Of a DNA stretch of 64,000 nt, positions 44,729-60,715 are shown piece after piece. This stretch comes from Bretschneidera sinensis (lineage: Eukaryota; Streptophyta; Magnoliopsida; Brassicales; Akaniaceae). The first letter of the stretch is position 1. Each line of letters starts with the position of its first letter. Where the stretch lies: NCBI GenBank assembly GCA_023935145.1, contig CM043698.1, forward strand, positions 37,091,501 through 37,155,500, written 5' to 3'. Made by a program: the position numbers and the translations under genes. Below the pieces are notes generated by a model. That model ran no database searches, was not told where the DNA came from, and saw only the letters and a list, made by a program, of their open reading frames with translations.

Positions 44729-47512
44729 ATGGCTACGGAACCGATTACAACTGAAGCAATTGTACTTACAGAAAAGAAAATGGGCATGGCTTTAGGTCTG
44801 TTAAATTGCACGTGTACATATATACATATTACATCCATACTTTTAAAATGTAATAATGCTCATGGATTTTGCTACTTTTATCAACTTAGATGACATCATT
44901 AACATGTCTAAAAATACTTCAACTAAAGGGAAGAAGCAGCAAAGGGCTTCGGTAAGAAATTTTCTTCACAAAATAACATTCATATACTCTCTGGTGTTTA
45001 TCTGTTGTATCAAATTTGGAGTTTTTGTTAAATACTCTGGTTCATATATTGTTCTAAAGCAGAATAAAAGTCAGAAAATTAATGCTGCTGAGGATAATGC
45101 ACTGAAGGTGAGGCGATATATGGACTCAAGATCTGCTGTTAGACAGGTTGGTAACCGTTGTGGTCATTCTTTTTCAACTTGCATAATGTTTCGGCTACTT
45201 GTGTTACTCTGATAATGTTGTTGATTGTTTCATTGGTTCATGATTGATGATCAGGGCGCTATTGCAAAGAGAAGGTCAAATTTTCAAGGAAACCAATTTC
45301 CTTTGACAACTGAGGTTGCACGGAAGGCTGCTGTTGCTCCCATTCGTGGTAGAGCTTTTAATAGTAGCAGGGTGGCTAATTTGAACAAATCAAGGTATAT
45401 GCCACTTGATTTTATTTTGTCATCTTTGTTAAAGCAGCTATGAACTTTAGATGCTTTGAATGGGGATGGTAATTATAACATCTACCTTTATTGTGGACTT
45501 ATTACAGGTAATTTGGGATTTCTATAATAACCTCTGCAATGTGACTGGTTAATTTATGTCGACTCGCTTGGTCTTGTGGTACTCCTTATGATTGATTTTT
45601 TTGGGAAGTGGCAAGTTTTGGGAGTAATAAGTTGACCGTTTCATTTCATGCTATCCTGAATAATGCCTGCATGGTTATCTGCATTCTTTGATGATGGACG
45701 TCTGTCAATCATGGCAATTGGTGCATATATCATTTGGTTCTGAATATTCACTTGGAATTGGTGTTATATCATATTTGTTGGCTGTGAGAGGATTGGGTTT
45801 AAGCTTTAAATAGGCAGATTTGATCCAAAGGACATGGGATAGAAATAGAGAAGATAAGGGTGAATGGAAGAAATTTGGCACTAGAATTTATCTAACTGTG
45901 GATCCTTTGTTTATCGGATGAATAAATACTGTGCATAGTAGCTGGTTCATTGCTTTACAGGACAAACTTCTCCTTTCTGCAATGTAAGCTGGGTATCTCG
46001 TGGTTACTGGTTACCTTGATTGGTGTGGCATTTGTAAAAGCAAGTTTCTTGGTTATGATTTTCTGTAGTTCTAAAGTGTCATGTTGACATCTCATGCATG
46101 GCTATTCTTCCACAGGGGGATGTGCTGCTTTTTCCCTAGAGCTATTATTTGTTTATGTGGATGTGATATGTCCTACTAATTCATCCACTTTTGCTTTAGC
46201 CTCTTTGTGATTGAATTATTTGCCCTCTTGAGACTTTTTCATTATTCTTTGAGTTGGGAAGATGACAAACGAGGTTACTGGTCTTCTGAGTACATAACCT
46301 GCCCCAACTTTCTAGTTATTGACTTATCATCTTTCTCTCTGTTTCTGGTTTGTTCTCACCTGCTTCGTAGATGTCTGGGTTTTTACGACCTTTAAGGAGC
46401 ATGAGACAGAATTCATGCGGTGACACTAGATATTAAAATGGATAACTAATCAGAGTCTACGTGTGGGCTAAACTAAGTCTTCGTGCTTGAAATAAGCGAG
46501 TGACAAGAATCTTGATTTGGTGAAAGTCAAATGGGTGTGGTTTCATCTTTATGTTGTTGTTTAGAGCTGATGGGAGAATTTGATGCCTCCTAGAGAAGTT
46601 TTTTGTGGCATCTGTGTGGTTTGTTAAATCTTTTTTGAAGCCTGGTCTTGAAGTTGCTCAAGCGTAAGTCTGCATGAAGAATTGGTCCCTGTAGTTTTCC
46701 CCAGGTCTACTGCTACAATGAAGTCCCTTTCTCACTCTTTACTCTTCACTCTTCACTCTTCAGACTAGCAAAGCGTTTCCAGTGCAAGGCTTCTTCATGC
46801 TTCTTGAACTTCTATCCTGAATGGTTTGTCTTACCTTTCTGTTAGTTGGGTGTATTTAGAATATGCAATGGTAAGATTCCAAGTCTTAATAAGCTGGTAT
46901 TTGAACCAATCAGTTTTGGAGCTTGGTCATCTTGGAGGATGGTACTTGGGTCTCTTGTTCTTGATTGTATATTTTATTTCAGTTCTCCAATCGTTATTTT
47001 TATTTTTAAGTGCAGGGTTGGAGCTATGCCAGTCCAGAGGAGGGCTGCAAATCGACGCTTTGCTGCAAAGGTATTGTTTTGTCTCAGCTGTGTTGAGTTT
47101 CCCTCTAGAATTCTCTACTGTAAAATAAATTACGGGGAAGTGTTACGGGCAACTAGATAGATTTTTTTAGTAGTTTAGGCATTGTGGAACTTTTGATGAG
47201 TCACTTGTTTGATAAATGAGTTATGGCATGGCGTTTATGCGTGTAGGACTTGAGTCTTGCAAGCTAAATCTTTAATCTCTAGGCAGTTTTAAGCAGTTAT
47301 TTTATGTGCAGGCGCCCAAGCAGCAGGAAAATCAGCAGCAACAAAGGAATGCTGCACCTAAGCAGAGGCCTCAAACGCTGGACTCACTGTTTGCAAATAT
47401 GAAGGAGCAGAGGATGAGGGCCTTTTCACAACAGAAGAACAACACTACGCAACACAATGGGGGTGGTGGCAAGCCAAGGGTGCCTTGGGCAAGAGGACGA
47501 TTTGGCAACTGA
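44729..47512 (+). CDS. UAP56-interacting export factor (UIEF-type mRNA export adaptor)
   Basis: Six coding exons, 44729-44795, 44890-44951, 45063-45146, 45255-45394, 47016-47070 and 47312-47512, join in frame to 202 residues. All introns are GT-AG; the fourth is 1.6 kb. Near the N-terminus MGMALDDIINMSK (about residues 18-30) is a UAP56-binding motif (UBM), split by intron 1. The body is Arg/Lys/Asn/Gln-rich and disordered. The C-terminus has a Gln-rich tract, then LDSLFANMKEQRMRAFSQQK (a second UBM-like helix), and a Gly/Arg tail (PRVPWARGRFGN). This matches plant UIEF1/UIEF2, nuclear adaptors that link the RNA helicase UAP56 to mRNA export. From memory, Arabidopsis UIEF2 neighbours UGE2, as here. 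Motifs and order agree; RNA binding is inferred. Confidence 0.86.
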
Positions 47513-48864
47513 TGGTTGTTTATGTCCTACCAACTTAGTCTTTTTGACTACCCAGTTGATGCAATTCTTATGGCTGAGGGTGCTTAAACGCAATGCTGCC
47601 TAGGATTTTCTATTTTTAAAATTTTTTTGTTGTCTTGCTTTTTATCAATTTGATATGCAATTTCTGCGTGTTGTACCTTTTGGTTCATTTGAATTGGCAA
47701 TGTATGGTGGTGTGTTTCTATTACAAGCTATTGATAATAATTGATGCTTTTAGGAGTATAAAGTGTTTTTTTAATCTTAAAAAGGAGTATAAAATGCTTT
47801 TTACAACTGATTGTTGCAATGCCACAGACTTCGGGTCATTTTCCTTTTTTTTCTTTTTATTTTGGGTCTCTCGTATTTTGGGGCGATTTCATCTGGTTTT
47901 ACTAGCTGGCATCAATTTCCGCAAGCTAGGGTCCGTTTGTGGCAGGGCCGTATTCTGGATCTCGTAACCTTTTTTTAAAACTGCAGATGTATCAAGGTTT
48001 GAAAGTTTAAGACGGGTTTAGGTGTTATTCCACCTTTTCTTAATGGTCATCTGATGTGCATGATATGCTGTTTAGTTTCCAATAATTAATGGTGCCTTTG
48101 TTCCTCATGGTGATTTTTTTGTCTCTCTATGGTTATTTGTTGTTGTGCTCCAGATTTGGAGGTGGATTCTCCCCGATTTTTTCTGTTCTTTCTAGAATGC
48201 GAATAAAAGTAAAACCTTGAGGATAAATGATTCTTGCACAAGATTTGCACTGACCATAAATTACTTGTGTAACTTCTTACTTGGGCACAGATCTTGTGCA
48301 TATAACAGTACTCGTTGGTAACCAAAATGAATCAGTTGAGATAGCCTTCTTACGTGGCTTCGCGGAGCCACTGCTTCTGGTTTCTTTTCTGTTCTTTTAA
48401 TTTGGGTCTCTGTAATCATGGAGCCACTGCTTCGGGTTTTACTAGCTGCATCAGGTTTTTGCTGTTTTGCAAGCAAGGTTCCATCTGGTTTATGCAACCA
48501 GATGGTTAGTTGGGCTTGGATTTGGAAGTTTAAAACGTTGGATTTTGGTGTTATTCTATCTGATTTGCGTGATATGCTGTTTAATTTACAATAATCAATG
48601 GTGCTCTTATTCCTGTTGGTTATTATGGTTTTTTCTCTCTCCATGGTAATCTGTTGTGCTCTAGATTTGGAGGTGGATTCTCCGCGATTATCTTCGGTTC
48701 TTTCAAGAATGCAAAGAGAACAAAGATTTGCACTCTCCAAAAATTACTTGGTTTACCTTCTTACTTGTGCATATATTACTATTCAGGACTCGCTGGTAAC
48801 CAAAATGAATCAGTTTCAGAGTTGATAACCTTCATAATTATCTTCATGGTAACCATAGCAACAC
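47513..48864. repeat. UIEF 3' region with ~450-bp tandem segmental duplication
   Basis: Copy one (about 47860-48347) and copy two (about 48390-48832) share, in the same order, TTTTACTAGCTG (47898/48437), GATATGCTGTTTA (48062/48571), AGATTTGGAGGTGGATTCTC (48152/48663), AGATTTGCACT and GGTAACCAAAATGAATCAG (48317/48796). The offset is about 510-540 bp, dropping to 479 after a ~30-bp extra stretch in copy one. The duplication ends just before the tRNA gene. The frames here have no recognisable protein content. Confidence 0.82.
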
Positions 48865-48937
48865 GGGGGTGTAGCTCATATGGTAGAGCGCTCGCTTCGC
48901 ATGCGAGAGGCACGGGGTTCGATTCCCCGCACCTCCA
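48865..48937 (+). tRNA. trnA-CGC: tRNA-Ala (anticodon CGC)
   Basis: 73 nt with complete cloverleaf. The acceptor is GGGGGTG paired with CACCTCC plus discriminator A. The D stem is GCTC/GAGC. The anticodon stem CTCGC/GCGAG encloses TTCGCAT, so the anticodon is CGC (48898-48900), reading GCG. The T arm is CGGGG-TTCGATT-CCCCG. The G3:U70 pair that defines alanine acceptors is present. No intron. Internal A box (TAGCTCATATGG) and B box (GGTTCGATTCC) are visible, so polymerase III transcription is expected. The downstream A/T run near 48938-48950 may serve as terminator. Confidence 0.97.
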
Positions 48938-49184
48938 AATATTTTTCAAATCTAATTTTCACCCGTCCGATATTATTTCAACGGCTAAAAATCAATTTAA
49001 GGATATTATTGACAGATGTTTCCTTCTTGTACTAACAGCCTCTCGTTCCTAATCTTTATCGCCACTTCAATCCACACAAACAAAAACAGAAAGAAGAGAA
49101 CTGCCATTTTCAAGCTATGCTCCTGCTCAAACTCTGAGCTTATCATTTTTCAGAAGAGAAAGAGAAAAAAGAAGAAGAAGAAGA

Positions 49185-52139
49185 ATGACTCTAAATTTAA
49201 CCTCTACTCTGCTCTCTCGCTTCTCTCATTCCTCTTCTCCTCACATCACCAAACTCCCTGAAACTTCTCCTCACAACAACACTTACTTACTACCATCTTC
49301 TCCTCTAAAAAAGACAACAACCCACTATTCTTCTTCCTTTAACCCACGAGCTTCCTTAAGCCAGAGTCAAAACGGTGTCGCGGAGACCCCCGACTCCTCT
49401 GTCTCGGACCTGTTAAAGGACGAGTTGCTTAGCAGAGTCTCGGGCGCTAAAGACGCTAATGAAGCACTGGACATGATCGCTCAAAGCACCAATCGAAATG
49501 GCGGTGTCGTTTCTAACTCCGATTGTCGTTTGATCATCAACGCCGCCGTTGATCGCAACAATGCTGACTTGGCACTCTCCGTTTTCTACGCCATGCGTGC
49601 AAGCTTCGATCAAGGTACCAAATTTTAATTAATGGGTCTTTAAATTAGTGCTTAATTGGTGTGAATTTCTACTCTTTGTTATTTGATTTACTTGAATATG
49701 TAGATGGGTATAATAAAATGGGCAGGTGTTAGTGAAAAGAATGGGCTTTTGGTTGATAGATGGAAATGGCCTAGACCAGACGTGGGTGTTTACACAACGT
49801 TGATTCAGGGTCTTGCAGCGTCGTTGAGAGTCTCTGATGCTCTTAGGATGATGGACGATATTTGCCGAGTTGGGGTCTCCCCTGGTGAGGAGGTATATAT
49901 AAAATTAATATTTTTCTCACTTTATTAGTGTCGAATATTTAAATGTTTGATGGCTCTCTCTTGTGGTAATAGGCTCTCGAATTATTAGGTATAATAATAT
50001 TTATTGACTTGTTTTCCCTTGTTAAAGATATTAAAATGATAATGTGTATGATTATGTTATTGGCTTCTCTACAACTGCTTTTGTTTTTTTTTTCTTCTTT
50101 CTATTTTTGTGCTATTAGGTTCCTTTTGGGAAGGTTGTAAGATGTCCAAGTTGTATGGTAGCTGTTGCTGTTGCTCAACCCCAGCATGGTATTCAGGTAT
50201 GGCTTTTTTAATGATTTGTTTCATGGTTTCTGTTGCCAGCCTAGTATATTTTTCAATTCATAGCTCTTTCTCTCTTTTTGCCTGTTGGGTATGAAATAGC
50301 ATTTGTTTGGTTAAGTTTCAGCTTTTGCTCATTGATTGTGAAATTTTCTATTCTCTGAAAATGCTTGTAGCTGCAAGCACTTACCTTTTAAAGATAAAGA
50401 GTGTTTGCTACTATGTGACCGGTTCTTTAAGATATCTTGTTCCACTCACACTTTAGGATAACCTCCTCTTTAAAATGTCTCGGTGTTTACTACTTGTAAT
50501 CATATGACACCTTTTAATCATAATACTTCTGCTGCAGATTGTATCTTGTGCCAAATGCCGGTTCCAGTACGAGCTTGTTTCTGGCAACATAAATAGTATT
50601 GAATCAGAAGAATTGAGGTTGGTTCACTTCCATATGGTATATTATCAAGTCAAGTAGCTTATCTCTCGCAAAATATTTCAGTTCAGTTGTCTTAGATCCT
50701 TATAGTTTTACTTCTTCTTTTGCTTATAAATTTATAATAGCTTCATATGCATGCCTAGAAATATGTCTACTTTGTGTATTTTGACCCTATTTTACTTGTG
50801 CATTGATCACACAATATATACGTGTATGGTGTTGATGCTGGGATATTCACTTTTTCTAAGGAACTCCTCCTGCCGAACGCAGCAAGGACATTCCTGTGTG
50901 GGAAAGGGGGCTCAGATTTCTGCAAATAATGAAGCAAAACATTCCAGCAGCTGTTCACTCTATTGTGGTATGGTTTTCTTGATTTTCAACTCATAGATCT
51001 ATTCTTGTTTTGATGATCTGATCATGCAAGAGTAACACATTTTGATACCTTCTCCACACAAACTCACTTTCACTTTTCTGGTTTGACAATTGCTCAGGTT
51101 ATGCCCAATAGATAATCTTGCCTGACTCGTAATTAATTCATTATTTCTCATTTCCTTAGGTACAAACCCCTTCTGGTATGGCTCGTACACACAGGTTTGC
51201 CACTGAAACTGTCGATCTCCCTGCACAAGAAGGAGAAAGGGTGACCATTGCTTCTGCAGCTCCATCAAATGTTTACAGAGAGGTCGGCCCCTTTAAATTT
51301 AGTCCAAAGGCCCCAAATTTCTACACTGGAGAACCTATGTGCCTGACCAACCACAAAGATGGCCGGGAATCATTATTACTAAGAGCCCCCATAAAAGATG
51401 GGAACTCATCCTTACTTAAACCCTCCACCCTCATTCCGGTTCTTGCTGTTTTGGCCACTGGAGATGCTGCCTCTGGAATGATTGATCCCAGCTTGCCTCA
51501 GTTACTTTCAGTTGCTGCTGTTGCATCTCTGGCAGTTGTAGCAACTTTAAACACTTTCGTTTTACCGCAATTGAATCAGGTAAGCTTAGTTCTTTTACTC
51601 TTCAACTTCATTCTGTGAACGAACTTTCCACAGTTTCTTGAAACTATCGGCTCAATGCCCAAACTCTTCTTGCCATTGTGGTTCTAAATTTCAATTACCA
51701 TTGGCAGTATTGCTTTATTTGTGTTTCTGTTTTCCTCTGCCTTCAAGTTCGTATATGGAAGTAGATTTTAAGAGATGCAACTACATCTGCGTAGTGCGTT
51801 CATGTTATGCATCTATTATTCTTTGATATGAAGAAAAGATGCTTCTTTTATGTTGTTCAGATTTCAGTTTATGGAACTGTGTTATTTGCCTTGTTCATAT
51901 CATGTTGTGTAAATATGTTGACAACTATAGCATGAAAAAGTCAAAATTTTAAGTGGCGCATCTTATCTTCCAAAACATGGGCCTTTTCTCTTTCTGTCTT
52001 CATTTTGTTTTAAAACTCGTGAGCCTAAGATCAACTGAAGTTGCAGAGTTCATGGAATGTTCTAAAACCAGCAAGCCCACTTGTTTAAGTTCTTCAAATT
52101 TGTCGAACTGCTGCCTGACTGATAATAAGAATTTATTGA

Positions 52140-52189
<50 letters not shown>

Positions 52190-54072
52190 CTGGATGGTTT
52201 CATTTACTCTGCAATATGTTATTTACTGTTTTATGTAAAATCTGGAATTTTCTCCAAGAGAACATAAAAAGTTTACTTATTTGTTCTCAATGGTCTCAGC
52301 TTCCTCCAAGGTCTGTGGATGTACTTGCTATCAAGCAGCAACTTTTGTCTCAATATGACATGCTTCAATCTCGCATCAAGGATCTAAAAGAAGCAGCTGA
52401 AAAAGAGGTATTCTCCCATGGAAGATGCAACTGTTTTATTGTCAACTACTTTTCTTGTTAGTTTTCCTTGACTTGAACCACCTGGAATTTGAAGGATACA
52501 CTTGGAAGTTATCAATTCAGACTCAGTGTAATTTGTGAGAAACTCGAGTTAAAAGGATGTGAACTGTTCACACACAGTGGCAACGATAAACAGAACATCT
52601 TGATCTTTAAGTTCTTATATAGACTAATGGGAATAAAGACTTTCTTTTCTGAAAATAAAAAAGTAAAAAATGTACTGCGCAGCAATAAAATTGAATGTCG
52701 TTTACAATAGTTCTGAAATTTGACAGATGTCAGCATACTAAGTTTTTCAGATGATGGCCAAAATAGTGGGGAGACAAATCAAGATGATGGCCGAAATAAA
52801 ATTGAATTTTTGTTTTTGTGGTTTAAAATGGAGACACGGAACATTTTGTATGCCATTTAATCAGTGGTGTATATATAACGGGTTTAACTGAGTAGAATTT
52901 ATGAGCTTGGGAAGTCATTTAACATAGAAAATTATTCTTTGACCATCTTCTAAGCTATTTATTCAGTGGTGTATATATAACGGGTTACGGGGGTTTAACC
53001 GAGCAGAATTTATGAGTTTGGGAAGTTATTTAATATAGAAAATTATTCTTTGACAATCTTCTAAGGAAATTCCTAGAAGAATGTCTATTTAATCCCGTAA
53101 CAAGCTTCAAGTGTGCCTTATTGATTCAAATCTTTTGCTTAATCCAATCAAATGTAATACAGCATAACAGACCTGTAGTTTTACTAAAGAAGTTGACTTG
53201 TATTCTTTTTAGGTTTGGATGTTGGCTCGAATGTGCCAGCTGGAGAACAAAATTTTTGCTGTTGGAGAACCTTCTTATCGGTGAATCCCTCTAAAACATT
53301 AGTAGTACTCCTTTCTTATTTCATAGTATAATTTCTCAACTTAACATGAATCTGTGTTTTATTCTATACTAATGTGTAAAAGGGCATTAAAAGTCTCTTT
53401 TATGGAGTTCACTAGTCTGAAACAATAAATTTTTTCCTTTTCTCTTCCCCTTCAGTGCTCGGAGAAATAGAGTCAAACGGGTACGGGAAAGCCTGGAAAA
53501 TTCCCTGAAGGGCAGGATTGAATTGATTGACAGCTACGCTAGAGTGAGAACAAATACCTCACCTAAACCCAACCAACATCCCCCCTCCCCCAAAAAAAAA
53601 AATCTTTCCATTTCTTTTTTTTTCTTCAAAATGCCATCAGTTAATGAATGTTCTAATTCATTCTTCAGATTTCTTCAATGATTGAAATCGAGGTAGAACT
53701 GGACTCTGATGTTCTTGCTGCTGAAGCAGTGAGCAATGCGGTAAGTGCTACTTGTTTATATATTTCGTCCTTGACTTTAGTTGACATATAAAACTGTTTA
53801 ACTAATTAATTTTTGTTTACAGGAAACCATTGCCGAACAGATAGAGCAAATCATGGAGCTGGAAAATCTTGAAGAGGCATGTTTCATCACTTGGAAGCAT
53901 TTTTTTTAATTAAATTGACTTTATTAGTCTTCACATTATTCCTGATTAAAATTGTTTGGCAAAACTCAGAAAAATACTTTTTTTCCCTTTCATGCAGAAA
54001 TGGATACTACAAGCTGAAGCAAACGATGAAGCGGAAAGACTTCTTAGTTCCCAACCGACAGAAGAGGTTTAA
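49185..54072 (+). CDS. Predicted plastid protein: PPR-like repeats, zinc ribbon, hydrophobic segments, coiled coil
   Basis: Twelve exons join in frame to 574 residues: 49185-49614, 49726-49892, 50119-50196, 50538-50617, 50883-50967, 51160-51579, 52300-52407, 53213-53280, 53456-53543, 53669-53740, 53823-53876 and 53998-54072. Ten introns are GT-AG; the last has a GC donor (GAG|GCATGT). Residues 1-60 are Ser/Thr-rich and resemble a chloroplast transit peptide. Helical PPR-like text follows (ALSVFYAMRASF; PDVGVYTTLIQGLAASLRVS; DALRMMDDICRVGVSP). A zinc ribbon has C208PSC211 and C229AKC232. About residues 370-415 are hydrophobic (LIPVLAVLAT; LLSVAAVASLAVVATLNTFV), perhaps one or two membrane helices. 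The C-terminus (421-574) is a long charged coiled coil. Related plant proteins are usually labelled PPR-superfamily; I know no function. Targeting and membrane insertion are inferred. Confidence 0.82.
52143..52187. repeat. (TA)n microsatellite in intron 6
   Basis: About 22 uninterrupted TA units following GAGACA, inside intron 6 of the plastid-protein gene. Likely length-polymorphic. Confidence 0.95.
52858..53068. repeat. ~102-bp tandem duplication in intron 7
   Basis: CAGTGGTGTATATATAACGG occurs at 52862 and 52964. Both copies continue with GGTTTAAC.GAG.AGAATTT, TTGGGAAGT.ATTTAA and AGAAAATTATTCTTTGAC.AT. The second copy has a small extra TACGGG. Confidence 0.85.
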
Positions 54073-56700
54073 GAATATACGTAACTTCCCATTTGTCCAA
54101 CCAGAGTGATGCTCACTTAAATTGCTTTTCCGCAAAAGTGCCTTTCTGGTTGGATCAGTTGGAGATCAGGCATGATTCCTCTTACATTAAATACCAAACA
54201 GTGCTGGGTGATCGGATTCTTAACGTCACTGCCATACATCAAGGAGAAAGTTCATGAAAGACGGAAATGGAGAATAGTGGAATTAGTTGGCTACTGTGTT
54301 GGAATTACAATGTAGGTAGGCATTCTTCTGTACATTAGTGTTAAATGTATCATGTATTAAAATCATGAAACATTCACTTTTTTTTCTTCTCTTTTTTAAG
54401 TGTTGAAATGTAAAGAAATTCTGCAGAAAGAAGAGAGTAACACTTGATGTTGATTTTGATTCAATTCAGAAACACTTTTGCGAGGGTGAGGAATAATGAG
54501 GATTTTTCTTTTTAGCGTGTGCATCTCGTCTCTGTTGCCTTTTTCAAAACTTCTGCTGACATCCAGATATTAGGTACGAGGAGGTAAGAAGAGATTGATG
54601 CATAATATATGAATTTGTGGGTTTTATGTAACACATAAAATTTAAGATTATATTTTTTGATCTAAAGATGAGAGCCGTTACGGTGTATAAATTTAGCATT
54701 TTATAGAAACCAACCTCTTCCCAAATAAATAAATTAAAAGCAATAAATTTGGCCTATTGATGTATAGTTTAGTTGTAATTTCAGTTTTTTTTCCTTATTT
54801 TTTTTGAAATAGTTATAAAATAAAAAACTATTTAACATTTAGTACGTATAATAGTGAATTTTTTTTAATGAAACTGATTTTTTAGGAAGTGTTTTTGGGG
54901 TTGGTTTAAATTTTGTTTTAGAAAAATAAATATCATTTTAAAAACTCACTAAATTATCATTATTGCTTCTCCAATCCAACTAGTTAGATGTTAAACAATT
55001 TTCTTTTTTTTTTTTAATACCTTTGCTGTTTTTTTCTTCTTCTTTTGTTTCTAAATGGTAGCTTTATCGTTTTTCCTACCCATAGCTTTTGCATTTGAAA
55101 GTTAAGAGAATATTATAAGATAGAAAGTAAGATGCATGATGCATGATGCATGATGTTTTTTTATGCAATTATTATACTAATCAATATGTAGCATAAAGGC
55201 TAAAACTTTTGACACATAAAAACTATTTTTGGGACTTCTATGTTTTTTTTCCACCTTTTTGGCCCAATTGATGCAATGTTAAGCTACCCATATTTAATAA
55301 CATATTGCATATCACATGTTGAATCTAACTTTATTTTGGAAGATGCTTCAAGTGTTCCACTTCCGTGTATTACATTACTTTTATTTTGAAAATGTTATTT
55401 TAGCTTATTTTATAGGTAATCTCAATTTCAATTCGGTTATCACAATTTTAATAAAAAGCCATAAAAAAATAAAAAGTCATATAATATTTAATACAAATTC
55501 ATGCTTTAATGTTAATTAGAGACAGATTAAGAGGGTAGATGGTAGGACTTACCCTCAAAGTCCATAAAATTCTTTAATTTTTAAACTTTCAATTTTCTTT
55601 CCAAAATCGCTTTTAAATTTTTTTTCTTTTTATCCCAAGTGAAATGTGTTGTTAATCCTTGATATTAATGGAGGCTCCCGACATTACCAGATTGATAATA
55701 ATTTTTTTTTAATTTCCATAGATGGTTATGGAATTAATGAATTATATGAAATATTTTCTATTTAAAAGTTACTTAAAATTGATTGACACAAAAATTCTTT
55801 AATGATTCAAAACATTTTATTTACTTACCACATTCATGATGTAATGTAGACTTTTCTGGTGTCACCCTTCATCAACAATGATATCTTTGACGTGTAACGT
55901 TGATGGCCGAAAAGGTTTTGTTACTTTAATTGACATAGTAATTCGTTTCCATAAAAGGAAAAAAAAGTGACAAATAATTGGCGAAATCTTCAATAAATTG
56001 TTTGTCTAATTATAATTTTTGACTGTCAATTTCTTTTTGGAATAAATCAAATAGTTATAAAAAAATTTGTTTACCGGTTTTTTTATTGGTGAACTACATA
56101 ACTAGAAATATATTTTTTATCCCTTATCCTCTGATCTTTAATGTAAATGAGATTTAATTTTAGACTTTTTATTATATAATGATAAATAATTTTATTAATT
56201 AAGTTAATTGACATTAAAAATAAATTTTAATAAAATAATTACAGATTATAATTCAATTTTTTAAAATTACTTTTCAGATTATAATTTTTTTTATAAAAAT
56301 ATTGTTTTTTTTAATGTTTGGTTTAAATTGTATTATGTATCTTGAAAACAGAAATGATTTTTTTTAGAAGAAAATGAATAAACAGATAGGTTACCTCAAT
56401 AAATAAGTTTTTACCATTAAACCAAACACGACAAAATAAAAATAACTTTGAAAGATTTACCAAACGATACCTATTTTAATTTAATAATTATTTTCCCTTT
56501 GAAATCTCCATGGATCTTACCCCTCCGAAAATATATGAATCGAATTTTCTGGCGAATAAACGGGTAATCCCGGCCCAAAATGGACAAAGCATTCTAAGGA
56601 CTTGGAGGATACTCTTGTCAATTCTCGTGACTTCAACGCTTAACAGAATCTAAAAGACCTCTCTCCACGAGTCCACAGTAAAGTACCAAAGATCCTTGCA
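54073..56700. other. Spacer between plastid-protein gene and UGE
   Basis: 3' UTR of the upstream gene, then AT-rich DNA. It contains three to four copies of GATGCAT in tandem at about 55131-55156. No gene recognised. The frame at 55316-55519 has no recognisable protein content. Confidence 0.55.
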
Positions 56701-56978
56701 CACACAAAAATCTCAAACACGTTTCCCTCTCTCTCTCTCTCTCTGAGAAACGGAAACAAAGTCCTTTTATAATTTCTTTCCATTTTTTCTTTTTTCACAT
56801 ATATTCTCCGTTCCTTAAAAAAACGACCACTATAAGTAAATCAGTCCTCCCTGTTGGATAACCAAAGAAGTTTTTTCACTTTTTGCGTCTCTCCTTTTCT
56901 TCTCTCGAGTTCTTTTTCTTTGTTGATAATTCTCTACTGCTTTTTTTTTTCTTCTGTGTGTTTTTTGTTTTTGATTTC
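56701..56978 (+). promoter_or_regulatory. Promoter-proximal region and 5' UTR of UGE
   Basis: A (CT)n run at about 56729-56744 and pyrimidine-rich tracts up to the ATG at 56979, a common arrangement for plant housekeeping promoters. No sure TATA box. Confidence 0.4.

Positions 56979-60715
<3,737 letters not shown>

Noticed and set aside
49704..49725. ATG in the plastid-protein gene as a separate start or exon edge
   Set aside because: The acceptor at 49725 joins exon 1 in frame; using the earlier TAG acceptor near 49703 leads to a stop.
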